The notes: a model not told the origin generated them from the letters alone. DNA of 64,000 bases from Forficula auricularia (GCA_024734495.1 JALMQS010000225.1:8807094-8871093), one strand, 5' to 3'. Shown: positions 42,638 through 54,857, numbered from the stretch's first letter. Program-made: numbers and translations.

Positions 42638-43210
42638 GGGAGGACCTTATTTTGGGTATTTTCGAATTTCGAGTCTCTATCTAAATTATAACATGTGCCC
42701 CCAGCAGATGTAAGTTTCTCATCTAAATAACATGGTGTTTTTGCCATTGAAAGATCAATTTTTTTATTCCGGCCAAAGTAATGTTTAAAAATTTGAAACT
42801 CTGTAGACTTTATCCTTATAATAGTAGCTATCTTTCAAAATGTTTACAGATTTTTAGCTATTATAATTTTGGATGTCTTTAACTTAGTAACACTAAGATA
42901 TAGCAGTATTTTACCTAGCTGTAACTCCAAAATTATAATAGCTAAAAATCTGTAATAATTCTGATGGTTATAAGGATAAAAGTCTACAGAGTTTCAAATT
43001 TTTGAACCATTACTTTGATCGGAATAAAAAATTGATCTTTCAGTGGCAAAAACCCCATGTTATTTAGATGAAAAACTTGCATCGCTGGGGGCACAGGTTA
43101 AAATTGAGATAGAGACTTGAAACTTGGGTATTATTTTTTTATTTATTTCGAACCATATGAGCCCTTGTCCGCGTAAAAAAATTCTAAAATACCCAAAATA
43201 AGGACCATCC
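42638..43210. mobile_element. 573-bp foldback element with TA flanks
   Basis: Termini GGGAGGACCTTATTTTGGGT and the inverted complement ending GGACCATCC, TA on both sides (42636-42637, 43211-43212). Arms pair through 'gttatttagatgaaaaact'-type and 'aaattataatagctaaaaat' blocks around a loop near 42910. TA suggests a Tc1/mariner-type MITE. No frame. Confidence 0.78.
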
Positions 43211-43266
43211 TAATATATATCGTATACACATATATATGTACGAAATATATAACTATAGGTATATTT

Positions 43267-43367
43267 TTTACATGGAAAGTGGTGTAGGTTTTAGGTGAAA
43301 CATGATGTTAGTTAATAGAGTAAAGGGTGTGTAGTTTCACTGTGAAACTACACACCCTTTACTCTAT
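43267..43367 (+). mobile_element. W element: 101-bp head-plus-perfect-hairpin insertion
   Basis: Exact 17-bp TSD TAACTATAGGTATATTT (43250-43266, 43368-43384). Head of about 42 nt with 'ggtgtaggttttaggtgaaa', then a perfect hairpin of about 29 bp: 'agtaaagggtgtgtagtttc' and its complement, almost without loop. No A-tail. The hairpin's outer bases merge with the TSD. A relative is at 2245-2336. Confidence 0.88.
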
Positions 43368-43894
43368 TAACTATAGGTATATTTATAATTTTAGATAAAG
43401 ATAAATTAATGTGACTGTAGTTTAATTTTATAGAATTAATGGGTTCAAGAAGCTAGTAAAAAGGAAAAATATCTCTAAAGCTGACGTTTTGATTCAATTT
43501 TCAGATCTTTCTCAGAACATAAGTATATAAAATCATTTTAAAATTAAAATGTAAAATCGGCTTTGAGCACATTTTTTTTCTTGCTCCCTGAGAGTTCACT
43601 TAATTCTATATCTATGTTTACTTGGGATGTTTAAGATTTACACTCTTGATATTTACTTGAGGGATATTGTTTAATGAATAGAAATTTAACTCCTTAAATA
43701 TTTATAGTTCGAAAAATTTATAATTTAATCTCTCAATGATCTGAATTTAATGTTGAAATAATAAATATAAAACTACTTATTCTTAAAACATTTTAAAATT
43801 AAAATATATTAGTTTAAAAGTTGTTCGATTATTTATATTCATTAGCCGATCGATGAAGTACTCGATCCCCCCTCAGCCTTCTTCCATTCCGCCT

Positions 43895-44485
43895 CTGCTT
43901 TAAGGGAGTTCGAGACAGCTTATCTATCTGGTTGATCTTCGAAAAGATCTTTTGTATTTCTGCAGAGTGACAACGCCTGCCTACTAAATTTTGTAATAAA
44001 AAAAATGTTAATAATGAGGTTAATTTCGAATAAAAATCTTTGTTTTGATAATATTAATAAATTGGTATTGAGATAATTTTTTCTCATTACAAAAACTATT
44101 TAAAGAAATAGAGTGGAATTCTACACTAGTGCTTTTGTTATATTCTGTTAGCTGCAAATAACTTTTTATTCTTACATTTATGAATAGCTAATTAACTAGA
44201 CTGTCAAATCTATTAAAAAATGTATCATTCGATTTATAAAAGTTGAATTATTGATCTATATAAATTTGTTGAAAATGAGATAATTTGTATAGAAGTTATA
44301 GCCCTTTTAAAAACTCGGTCCAATTACTTCCATGTTAATAGGACAATTTTCAATAATTTATTTCTCGGTAATGGAACAGACGATCAACTTCAAATTTCGG
44401 GAATAAATATTTAATACATCAATGATTCGATTGTAAAAATTTGAGAATTTTCTTATAAAAATGATAAACAGTCCCGAACCACCTT
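43895..44485 (+). repeat. ~590-bp repeat, inverted copy at 51455-52060
   Basis: Shares, inverted, 'cttatctatctggttgatct', 'gtatttctgcagagtgaca', 'tatagaagttatagcccttt' and 'aatattta' with 51455-52060. Similarity is high over the whole length. The pair may be two copies or the ends of one 8-kb element. Confidence 0.8.
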
Positions 44486-44533
44486 AAACCGGTGATAACG
44501 GTTGAAAAAACAAGGTTAAAATACATGATCGTC

Positions 44534-44534
<1 letters not shown>

Positions 44535-44572
<38 letters not shown>

Positions 44573-44740
44573 GCTTTTCGGCCTTTCTAGCCATAAGCCC
44601 AATTACGATACTAGCTATATTTTTAAAATTTGTCTCTACCCCCGGGGGTCAGATTTTAGCTGGCTGCCTCGAGTCGGATTCGAACCCGGGTCCCCTGGAT
44701 TAGCTCGCTGTCACGCTACCGCCTAGCCTACCGACCCCCC
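44535..44740 (-). mobile_element. SINE1, copy 1, recent insertion
   Basis: Exact 13-bp TSD TACATGATCGTCG (44522-44534, 44741-44753). Minus strand: 'ggtaggctaggcggtagc' (box A), GGGTTCGAATCC (exact box B), 'ctaaaatctgacccccggg' body, 'cttatggctagaaaggccg', and a poly(A) tail of over 30. tRNA-derived by its internal pol III promoter. Perfect TSD and long tail indicate youth. Confidence 0.93.
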
Positions 44741-44967
44741 TACATGATCGTCGTTAATCATGAATTGTCACCGTGAAAACCGATTTTACAACGTTATTAT
44801 TTTAATAAGTTAATGGAGACTTTGTGGCAGTTCACAGTGATCTTGTGCCAAAATTCCCGTTGTATGTATTATTGTTGTTGTAGAATGTTGAGGTATTTCG
44901 GAAAAAATATGATACGGATGGTAGGTATGTAGTAAAAAAACTTTTGTGTAGTTTATGTGTGTTTTAT

Positions 44968-45024
44968 GGTGTACATTTGCTTGCAAAAGTTTCGGATCGA
45001 ATCAATCCTTCATCAGCACCTATT
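44968..45024 (-). ncRNA. Hammerhead-like motif, solitary and incomplete
   Basis: Minus strand: GGTG, CTGATGA (45010-45016), A, stem II GGAT/ATCC, GAAAC, then TTTTGCAAG without a GUH in normal position. The CUGAUGA and GAAAC boxes and stem II are right. The cleavage side does not fit, so it is likely a relic. Confidence 0.45.
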
Positions 45025-45029
45025 AATTA

Positions 45030-45530
45030 AAATTCATTACATTTTAGTGTGCATGGTTGAAATATAAAATGCAAAATCTATTATTTTAATTCTTTGTCAT
45101 TATATTTGTGATAATGAATCTTTTCATTTACTCAAGAGATTCTATATTATTAATTTTTAAATCATTATTTTGATGTCATAACCAAGAACGAATTAGTTTT
45201 AATGTAAATGCGAAATGAAATTATAATACAGCCGCAATAAATGTAAACAAAGAAGAAGAGAGAGGCAAAAGAGATTTTCAATTGGAATTATTTACTTTGG
45301 GTTAGCGCAATAGATGTAAACATTTGAACGCCTTTGAGGTTGGAAATACACCACCCCTTCTGGCCCCGAAGCCACCCTTCTGCCAACCCTCTTCACCTGC
45401 AGCTCTCTCATTCTCTCTTATATAATGTCTTTATAAATTAATATTTAGTATTACTAGTGGAGTCGAGAGGGAAATAGTAAATTGAGCATAGAGTATAGTT
45501 TATAAAATCTAAATAAACTGATGTGTAGGT
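45030..45530. other. Unassigned sequence
   Basis: 45290-45425 is more balanced (CCACCCTTCTG words). No gene was recognised. Confidence 0.35.
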
Positions 45531-45534
45531 TACT

Positions 45535-45850
45535 CTTTACTTTACCATACAGGGTATGGTCAAGTATTGAAATCGTGCATGAAAAAAAGTCTTTTTTTTG
45601 CTTCATTTTCTAGAAATATCTCAAAAACGGCTCAAAGTATTTAGATTAAAAATATTGGACGAAATCATGGCATTTCGGTCTACAAAAAAGCCCTAATAAG
45701 GGAACATCGAAAAAATTATATTTTTTGAGATAATAATTGTTTTGTCAAAATGTCTGTTAGTCCGTCAGTGTGTTAGTGTGCTAGTCTGTGCGTTACCAAA
45801 TTTTTGTGGACGAGCTAGAGCAAAAAGTAGTCTGAATATCAAATAGTAAA
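45535..45850 (+). repeat. Dispersed repeat R2, copy 3 (5' part)
   Basis: 'tactttaccatacagggtat', 'gaaatatctcaaaaacggct', 'catggcatttcggtc', 'ttgtcaaaatgtctgttagt', 'gcgttaccaaatttttgtgg', in the order of copy 1. It stops at about 45850. Confidence 0.75.
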
Positions 45851-45917
45851 TATTATTTTAAAATGTTTGGAAAGAGAAATAATAAAGTAATTCAGCTGGT
45901 TTTATACTATCTACTAT

Positions 45918-46993
45918 AGTCCAGGAGCTGGTGAAACATTTTGACTACGGATTTGACTCAACTAGAAATAATGCGTAATAGTTCCGTCTATGATAGTTGT
46001 ACAGGGAATGACCAGTCTGGCTGGCTGTAGCAGGTGGACCAGGTACTGCCCGCATGGTGTGAGTGAGGTAAAAAATATGTGTTAAAAAATATTTTTGACC
46101 CAGAATGAAATTAGAAAAATTATAATTTATAGTCAATTATAAACATAATATATTCACCCCAGACCATTTGAGTGGTGGGACGTGGAACCAGACCACCGCA
46201 AAGTGTAGTTTTACAACATGAAAAAAAATATTTTTGATGCACGCTGAAACTTTGATAGCGTGTTAAGTAAAATTTACTAAAATATTAATTGTTTTTAATT
46301 GTTTTTAAAATGATTCAGCTTCTAAATTAAATTAATTTGTAACATAAATAAATTAATTTTTGCTTTTCAAATTTTGTTGATTTCAAATATTAAATCTTCT
46401 TATTGGAGTTGGTGGTGTTTCACAAGGAGTCAAAAAATCTATAAACATGCCGGCACTGTTAAGAGCTAACCAGTCAATAAAAGATTCAGATAATAACAAT
46501 TAGTAACAATAAGAAGATTTAATATTTGAAATCAACAAAATTATAAAAGCAATAATTAATTTATATATGTTACAAATTAATTTAATTTAGAAGCTGAATC
46601 ATTTTAAAAACAATTAAAAACAATTAATATTTTAGTAAATTTTACTTAACACGCTATTAAAGTTTCAGCGTGCATCAAAAATATTTTTTTTCATGTTGTA
46701 AAAATACACTTTGGGGTGGTCTGGTTCCACGTCCCACCACTCAAATGGATCTGGGGTGAATATATTATGTTTATAATTGACTATAAATTATAATTTTTCT
46801 AATTTCATTCTGGGTCAAAAATATTTTTTAACACATATTTTTTGCCTCACTCACACCATGCGCAGTGCCTGGTCCACCTGCTACAGCCAGCCAGACTGGT
46901 CATTCCCTGTACAACTATCATAGACGGTACTATTACGCATTATTTCTGGTTGAGTCAAGTCCGTAGTCAAAATGTGTCACCAGCTCTTGGACT
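45918..46993. mobile_element. 1,076-bp foldback element, arms ~500 bp
   Basis: Ends AGTCCAGGAGCTGGTGA and inverted TCACCAGCTCTTGGACT. The arms are nearly identical throughout (for example 'gtagcaggtggaccaggtac' and its complement, 'ggtgggacgtggaaccagac' and its complement). The loop is about 46423-46507. No ORF in the arms. AG...CT ends resemble Polinton termini, but no Polinton gene or 6-bp TSD was found, so that assignment is weak. Confidence 0.8.
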
Positions 46994-46999
46994 ACTAGT

Positions 47000-48700
47000 A
47001 AATCTGTCTTGGCATTTTTCCTCAGGTGTATTATTTCTTATTTTCGTCTTCATGGTCCGCTGTTTCCAATTTCTTCCTCTGGTAACGACAGCATTAATCC
47101 TCTCTTCCAGCCAATCTCTTCTCGATTACAGAGTTGAGCAATTACAATCTTTTTAATGTTCGGATTTTTAATGGTCAGTGTTAATTAATTTTGGTGGCTT
47201 TTCGGTTGTGAACAGCAAATTAATTAAAATTTTAATTAAACACTCGACAATTCTTGTACATTGAACTGAATGAGGTGCTAAATTCAAAAGTATTTGAAAT
47301 GAATTTTGCTATACCTTTAAGGCTTTATTTAAGTTGTTAGCGTATACGACTACCAAGCTGTCTGTGCCAACGACATTTATTTCTATTTCTGTCATTAAAT
47401 TCAAAGTTATCTCGACAAGTTGATGTTGTGCATCAGCGATATCATCTAAAATAAAATAAAATAAAATAAAAGCCTCATAATATATGAAAATAAGTATAGC
47501 AGACTTGAAATCACAAGAAATTGTCATCTACCTGAGATTTTTACTACATGTTAGAAGGGTTGTATTATGTATTAATCCTCTCGGGAACTGAATCCGAGTG
47601 CCAAAAAAAACGACCCATGCTAAAATCTAAATTTAAAATTTAATCATCATTTGTAAAATTTCGCGGACTAGTGATTCTATACAAAGCCATGAATAAATTT
47701 TATTTAATATATATTAAAATACAAGAAACATGAATATTTAACATAGCACTACTTCTAAATAAAATTTCTCTATTACCATTTTTGAAGTGAAACTTCTTTA
47801 GAGACGTATCTGTTTGATTTTTTGTTACAATAAAGGGGAAATGACTCAATAGAGGGGAAATGATTTTTTTAAAACCCACTAATATTTCATGACAAATAAA
47901 ATGTATTAAAATTAGGAAATTTAAATTATTTCAATAACATCTACGGCTAAAGAAGTTTCACTTCCCCCGTGAGCTTATGGATGAAGCTCACACATATTAT
48001 TTTTTAAAGGTGTTTTTTCCCTACCGATGGAACATCTCGAGTAATAAAATTTGTACAATATTATTAACCGAAACCTTTCTTTTGGTAATAAACTATAAGT
48101 GCTCTTATAAGAGCTATAATTACTTCAGAACCCAAAAAAGGGTAGGACCTTACTTCACTATTTCCCAATTAACAATTCAGTCCAAAAAGACCACACTTAT
48201 TCCGAAAACAACCCTAGTACCTATTTATTTTTTATATTTTTAATTTATCCGGTGAAATTATACGTTTTGAGTAATTGGAGTGACAAATATTAGTATCTAT
48301 ATCTTGTAATAATAAATTGATGTTTTTACATATATAAATGTTTTTAATTTGGTGAAATACTATCTCTTTTTCAAAACAAGAATTTCAATTTTGTATTTTA
48401 AAATAAAAAATAAAAAAAAAAACTCTGAAGGTGTGAAAATAAATTACATACATGATTTTTAATAAGTTGTCATATAAATTTGAGATAATCGTTTCATTTT
48501 TCGACTTGTTTTCGCTACACAATTAAAATTCATGAATCTAAAATGAATGAATAAATTTATAAGACATTTTCATTAATATAAGGCCGAAAGATTTAATTTA
48601 TAATTACGATAATCGAGATGTCGTAAGGTATTATGAAGATATTTATGCAGAGTTAACTTTTTTCGGAAATCATTGGAAATAATTATAGAATCTGATTATA
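47000..48700. other. Unassigned AT-rich sequence
   Basis: 47060-47160 is more balanced. An (aaaat)n microsatellite lies at about 47447-47470. Short frames at 47309-47527 and 47977-48243 match nothing I know. Confidence 0.35.
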
Positions 48701-48704
48701 TTAT

Positions 48705-49628
48705 ACTAGCTGTTGCCCGTCGCTTCACTCCGGGCAACACCTAGCCCCTGGCGGGAAGCGTCTCGTTCTGGACCTTTGGTCGCCCTCTTGCTAGCCAAGG
48801 ACCCCCGACCCCTTGACCCACTCCCCCTCCATCCCACCGACCCACTTCTCAACCACCTGGAGGCCCACTTCTGCCTCAGGGCCTCCCCAACCCCCTGGAC
48901 CCAGCCTCTCCACCCCAACGACACTCTCTCCAACCCCCCGAGACCCCTATCAACTGAACCTACTCCCTCGGGACCCCTCCCCTGAATCCATTTCAATCCC
49001 GGTCTACAGATTATGTATACAAAATTTGGTTGAGTTTGGCCAAAGGGCTAGAATTTTCATTTTTGCCCCCCACCCCTTTCTCCCTCTCGCTATTTTGGGT
49101 AGCTAGTTTTTGCATTTCTAGCCTTCTGGGAACCCACAGTATATGTATACAAAATTTGGTTGAGTTTACTAAAAAAGAATTTAGTCTTTTTTGATTTTAA
49201 GTCAATTCTTCCATGTTTTCAGAAGAGAGATTACCATTAATTGTCAAAAACATCAAAAATTGAATGCAATAAGGTTATTCTCTATGTCTTCAGCAATGGT
49301 TACCAATAATAATCGAAAGGTCAACAATCATATGTAGATTGGTTATTTTTCATGTATTTAATTTTTATATAATTTCACCATTAAAAAAAAAGAATTTGAG
49401 TAAACAAAATCATGGCAACAGAATCAGCCAATCACAGATATTTATTTACTTTAAACCCCATTTTACCCCCTTAAATGTGGATTTTCGTAAAATCCCTCCT
49501 TAGCTGACATCTACGCCTTATAAAGAACCTCTATTCCAAATTTCAAGATCGTAGGTCTAGTAGTTTTGGAGATATCATGTTGAGTCAGTGAGTATGAGTG
49601 GTATTTCTCTTATACTATATATATAGAT
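48705..49628 (+). repeat. Dispersed repeat R1, copy 2, with GC-rich start
   Basis: Begins 'actagctgttgcccgtcgct', a start phrase I have met in many invertebrate genomes, then about 280 bp of C-rich, imperfect short repeats ('cccccgac', 'ccacttct'). R1 blocks 'acaaaatttggttgagttt' and 'tttgcatttctagccttctg' follow, then a diverged 118-bp satellite unit at 49195-49330, and it ends with a 'tatatatatag' run. The overlapping frames on both strands at 48706-49106 reflect low-complexity C-rich DNA, not genes. Confidence 0.65.
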
Positions 49629-49629
49629 T

Positions 49630-50390
49630 ATCGAAGTATGAAGCGTATTGGTTTTATTCAAAACTATTAAAATTGCTCGTTTATTTATTGCATTTCTTAT
49701 CAAAGTTACTCGTGAATATATGATTTTTTTATATTTTCGATGTACAAAAGTTAGTTCACTAAATTCATCAGCATTTGGGCTTAAATGCAATTGATGTCGC
49801 TGCTGTACAAGTTTACTTTTCTTCAGTTTTTTTCCTTCCTGTAGCTGAGTGCCTTGCATTCTCTGCACCCTCTGATGTCACTGTAATTGATTGATGTGGC
49901 ATGAAGACGGGAACAGAGAGTTGTATCTCTCTTTTTACATAAATTGCACTGAGTCTTGTTTTTTATGTTTTAAAGCATTGTCCATTGAGACCAAGCGAGG
50001 TTTATCCGAATTAATCCATGGGCTTAATGTTTGATAAAACAGGCTGTTTAGAGTAACAAGTTTTCTTAAGCATTTTTATTTTTATCGGTACTTTAAAACA
50101 ATATCATATGGACCGAAGGAGAATTGGTTCTTGTAATAGGCGACTAAAACGGGATATGATCTATTGATAATCATTCCTAAAGTCTCATTTCCAAGGAATA
50201 CCCAATTTTCAAACATTCATCACTTACTTATCGCGGACTCGCTAGGTCTCTCGACGCTTCTCCGCATCCAGTTAAAATTAAATCCGTCAGTTTTCCGAGG
50301 CTGTCTACTGGGTTTTTTTAGCAGGGTAAGTTTTTATGTGTGTGAGGCCCACAGCACAATCCCCATCCTTGGAGGACCGGTTTGTCTCTA
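49630..50390. other. Unassigned sequence
   Basis: Moderately AT-rich with short frames and no known protein. Confidence 0.3.
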
Positions 50391-50394
50391 TTAG

Positions 50395-50520
50395 TCTGCC
50401 TCCTCATATTTGGCCTGTCCGGCATGGGTGGCCCTACCAGAAACACAAGTTCCCGCCGACATAGCCGGAAAACTCACTGAAGCACACAAGCCCCCCCACC
50501 ACGAAAAGGTTAGAGACAAA
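50395..50520 (+). repeat. GC-richer block, possible retrotransposon 3' end
   Basis: 'ggcatgggtggccctaccag', 'gttcccgccgacatagcc', 'actgaagcacacaagccccc', 'accacgaaaaggtt'. The phrase order resembles a motif I associate, from memory only, with the 3' ends of invertebrate retroposons. Single copy here. Confidence 0.35.
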
Positions 50521-50524
50521 TGGG

Positions 50525-51390
50525 GGGACATTCATAACTACTCTGTAATTAAATTAGATACTAACCGAATACTATAAACAAATTCGCAAACTTATTTATC
50601 AATTAAAAAAGAACATGTTTTAAGAAATAAATGTTGTATATACAGTTCATTATATTTAAACTTATTACTTGGAGGGCTCTACACCTTTGCTGCCTAGTAG
50701 TACGTTTTTTCGGCATGTGAATATTAAATTCAATATAAAAAATTTTATTTTTGTTTTTTTTATTTAGATATGTTGGAAAAGTACCGGAAAAAGATTTTCA
50801 AGCATGAATTTTTTTTTATCTATCTGAATTAATACTCACAAAAAGTTTGCTCAAATTCCAAAAAGCATATATATCCAAAAATTGATCATATTTTAGACTT
50901 TTTAACCAGAGAACTTCTAATTAAAAAATGCAGAAACTCAGAAAAAAATCGATTGTTATAATATGGGCTGAAATTTGGCACACAAGTTTGTATTATTAAA
51001 CTGCACCTCAGGATAAAATTTCAACTTTCTTGCTCAAACAAATCGCTGTTAAAAAATTGCCAAATCACTAAAATTTGCGAAAAGTGCATCAAGCCATATA
51101 ACTATGTATTTCCGTTTCGAGTCTAATAATTCAAAAATATAAGTCCATTTTTTACAATAAATCTTGTTGATTTTATTGGATATCGCTTTTACAAGTAGAA
51201 ATTTGGTTAATTTAACGGTGAAATACTCTTATTTACGTCATATTATAAATTAATCGGAATAGTAAGTATACGAAAGTAAAAAATATCTTTGTAAATCTAC
51301 TTTTAAAGGCTCTGTGTGTACTGCATGTTTTTATAATTGAATAAAGGGATTATTAAATTTTTCTCTTATTTCCAAATTTTATTTTATTTT
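50525..51390. other. Unassigned AT-rich sequence
   Basis: Contains the weak dispersed phrase 'ggctgaaatttggcacacaa' near 50970. Otherwise nothing was recognised. Confidence 0.35.
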
Positions 51391-51394
51391 AATA

Positions 51395-52060
51395 GTTACG
51401 ATATATTCCAAATATGTCGAGGGCTTGGAGCACCTCTTAATGGGGTTCGGGACTGCTTTTCATTTTTATAAGAAAATTCTCAAATTTTTACCATCGAATC
51501 ATTGATGTATTAAATATTTATTCCCGAAATTTGAAGATGATCGTCTGTCTCATTACCGAGAAATAAATTATTGAAAATTGTTCTTTTAACAATAAAGTAA
51601 ATGGTCCGAGCTTTTAAAAGGGCTATAACTTCTATACAAATTATATCATTTTCAACAAATTATATAGATCATTAATTCAAATTTTATGAATCGAATGATG
51701 AATTTTTCAATAGATTTGACAGTCTAGTTAATTAGTTATTCATAAATGTAGTCTCATAAAAAGTTATTTGCAGCCAACAGAATATAACAAAATCACTAGT
51801 GTAGGATTCCAACTCTATTTCTTGAAATCGGTTTTGTGTTAAATAAATGTTTTTATAATGAGTAAAAATTTATCTCAATATTCTTTTTATTAATATTATC
51901 AAAACGAAGATTTTTATTAGAAATTAACCTAATTATTAAAAAAAAATATTTAAAAATTTAGTAGGAAGACGTTGTCACTCTGCAGAAATACAAAAGATTT
52001 TTTCGAAGATCAACCAGATAGATAAGCTGTCCCGAACTCCTTTAATCCGTCGATACTGTA
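51395..52060 (-). repeat. Inverted partner of 43895-44485, with an extra edge
   Basis: 51455-52060 is the inverted copy of 43895-44485. The extra stretch 51395-51455 ('tcgagggcttggagcacctc') has its own inverted partner at 55105-55165 ('gaggtgctgcaagcccttga'). So three linked repeat edges occur over 12 kb. Confidence 0.75.
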
Positions 52061-52194
52061 AAATTGGTAATGGCAAGTTTTCGTCATAAATTAACCTAAA
52101 GTTGCCCAATTATGCTTACCTTATACCGGGTGAGTTTTTTATCTTGAGACAGTCTTATAACTCAAAAATAGTGCATTATCTGAATAAAGTTTCA

Positions 52195-53290
52195 AATAAA
52201 ATTTTATTTATATGGAGGGGGAACTAAACTACGCTATTGTTTGTTTACCTACAACAAGCTTTCAATGGTATTTCAAGGTCAAGTTCTGTTTTTTAAATGG
52301 AAACCTATATATTTGTTTACATATTCTGAATCTACGCAAAAAACTGAACATCTTTCATAAGAACTATTTTTTTATTCTACATCAAATAAAAAAATATTAA
52401 ATCAATTAGATCTCAGAAAAAACCCTACTAATTATTTTTAACAATCATTTAACTTAATTATCATATAATAATGATCAAATATTTAATTATTAAATATATA
52501 ATTTAATAATAATTAATAATCTAATAAATTTTCCACACTGTTCTGTGATATTCCAGAGTGTTATCGCAAGTTTTCTGGATGAATTCCAGTTTCAATTTCG
52601 TTATTTTGGCATGTTTCAGTTTCTTTGTACCCTTTACATTTCCTGATGTTTTTTTAACAGATTTATAACACGATAAAATGAAGCTCTTGGGGGAGTATCC
52701 CTGTCAGGAAAATGCTTGGCATCCATTTCAATGGTAGCCCCATAACACTTCTTCCATATTCACCATAAATTATGACCATTTTAATTCTGTCTTCAACAAA
52801 AAATGATCCATTTTTATTATGGTAATACAATATAACTATCTACTGGATTGACACGAGAAATGAACTTTTTTAAACTCAAGAATTTTAAGTTTTTCTAATA
52901 AGTAGAAAATAATCTCTTAAATCTGTGTATAATGAAGTTTTAAGATCATTATAAACACTTATTTTCATTGTTTTGACTTTTCGATTTAATAATTATTTAT
53001 TTAATCATTATTATTTGATAATTAAGCTGAATAATTGTTAAAAATAATTATTAGGGTTTTTTTCTGTGATCTAATTGATTTAATATTTTGTTTATTTGAT
53101 GTATTAAATAGTTCTAATGAATGTTGTTCAGTTTTTTTCGTAGATTCAGAATATGTAAACAAATATATAGGTTTCCATTTAAAAAACAGAACTTGACCTT
53201 GAAATACCCTTGAACGATTGTTGTAGGTAAACAAGCAATAGCGTAGTTTAGTTTCCCCCTCCATATAAATAAACTTTTTCATATAATGCA
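52195..53290. repeat. Palindrome A of the composite
   Basis: Arms 52195-52510 and 52980-53290: 'tatggagggggaactaaact', 'ttaaatggaaacctatat', 'attaaatcaattaga' and complements. The loop of about 470 bp (52511-52980) is unpaired and AT-rich. A third, single arm is at 56735-57150. Confidence 0.8.
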
Positions 53291-53294
53291 CTTA

Positions 53295-54857
53295 GCCCAA
53301 GAGCCCACGACGGCCAGACCTTCGTTATTTTATAAAAGCTGAAAGTTTTTCTGTGCATGTCCCCTATACAGGTAAGAACGACCAGCGACTATAGAGTTTG
53401 GGTTGTGGTTACTTTGGCAGGTAACAGGTAATAAAGGTGTATAAAATAGTACTTTAAATTCGTTAAAGTATAAAGCTCAATTTTTTTATATTTTCTTCGG
53501 GATAACTTTAGAAATCTCGTCATCCATTGCCGGACACTTATGACAGTTGCTACCCCCTGCCAGACACCCCTAAACTTTAATAAATTATAATTATACTTTC
53601 GTTATAATATAAAACATAAATTTTATATATGTTACTTGGGGACCTATAAAAAAATGTTACCTCAATAGCCGGACAGTTTTAATGGTTTTTACATCTTGCC
53701 AGACACATTGAAAGTCCGCTGTAGGTGCGAGCGCGAGTGCTTAGTCGATTGCGATCTTTTAAAATATCCAATAAAAAATAATTTAATTACGTTCATAGCC
53801 ATGTTATATAAAGTAAAAAATGTTATTTTAATATTATAAAATACAAAAAAAAGTATTATTATATGAAAAAATAAACTGCAACGGATCGTTGCTAAACTTT
53901 ATCCAAATTCATTTGAAATATTAATATGTTTATTCCTTTATTATTAATCAGATATCACTTGCAATTTGCAGTTCATGTTGACTTTAATTCAAAAATAATG
54001 ATCGATTCTCATTTAATAGTCGAGGAATAATCATTCTACATTCGATTTTTGACATTTAGGTTATTATTGATAACCATTGGTGAAGACATGGAGGAATCGA
54101 CTTAAAATAAAAAATAACGATCGATTCTTATCTAATATTAGAGGAAAACCTTATTGCATTCCATTTTTGTTGTTTTGACTATTAATGGCAACCTCTACTG
54201 AAAACGTGGAAGAATCGACTTAAAATCAAAAAGACTAAACTCTTTTTATGACAAACCACTCAAGCTTGCAGTTTATTTTTTCATGTAATAATACTTTTTT
54301 TTTGTATTTTATAATATTAAAATAACATTTTTTCACTTTATATAACATGGCTATGAACGTAATTAAATTATTTTTTTATTGGATATTTTAAAAGATCGCA
54401 ATCGACTAAGCGAAGCACTCGCGCTCGCACCTACAGCGGACTTTTAATATGTCTGGCAAGATGTAAAAACCATTAAAACTGTCCGGCTATTGAGGTAACA
54501 TTTTTTATAGGTCCCCAAGTAACATATATAAAATTTATCTTTTATAGTATAACGAAAGTATAATTATAATTTATTAAAGTTTAGGGGTGTCTGGCAGGGG
54601 GTAGCAACTTTCACAAGTGCCCGGCAATGGATGACGAGATTTCTAAAGTTATCCCGAAGAAAATATAAAAAAATTGAGCTTTATACTTTAACGAATTTAA
54701 AGTACTATTTTATACACCTTTATTACCTGTTACCTGCCAAAGTAACCACAACCCAAACTCTACAGTCGCTGGTCGTTCTTACCTGTATAGGGGACATGCA
54801 CAGAAAAACTTTCAGCTTTTATAAAATAACGAAGGTCTGGCCGTCGTGGGCTCTTGA
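53295..54857. repeat. Palindrome B of the composite, ~590-bp arms
   Basis: Arms 53295-53884 and 54265-54857 are almost identical: 'gcccacgacggccagacctt', 'gcgagcgcgagtgctt', 'gttacttggggacctataaa'. The loop 53885-54264 contains repeat K ('aactgcaacggatcgttgct') and two 118-bp satellite-like units in mirror order. Near-identity of the arms suggests recent formation or gene conversion. Confidence 0.85.

Noticed and set aside
45918..46993. Polinton call
   Set aside because: Only the AG...CT ends fit. No 6-bp TSD and no Polinton gene, so it is kept as an unclassified foldback.
46842..47156. 104-codon plus-strand frame
   Set aside because: Its first half is inside the foldback arm and runs out across the element boundary. 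No known domain.
48706..49106. Overlapping 90-97 codon frames on both strands
   Set aside because: They lie in a C-rich, low-complexity part of dispersed repeat R1. Proline/serine-rich and glycine/arginine-rich mirror translations are expected by composition.
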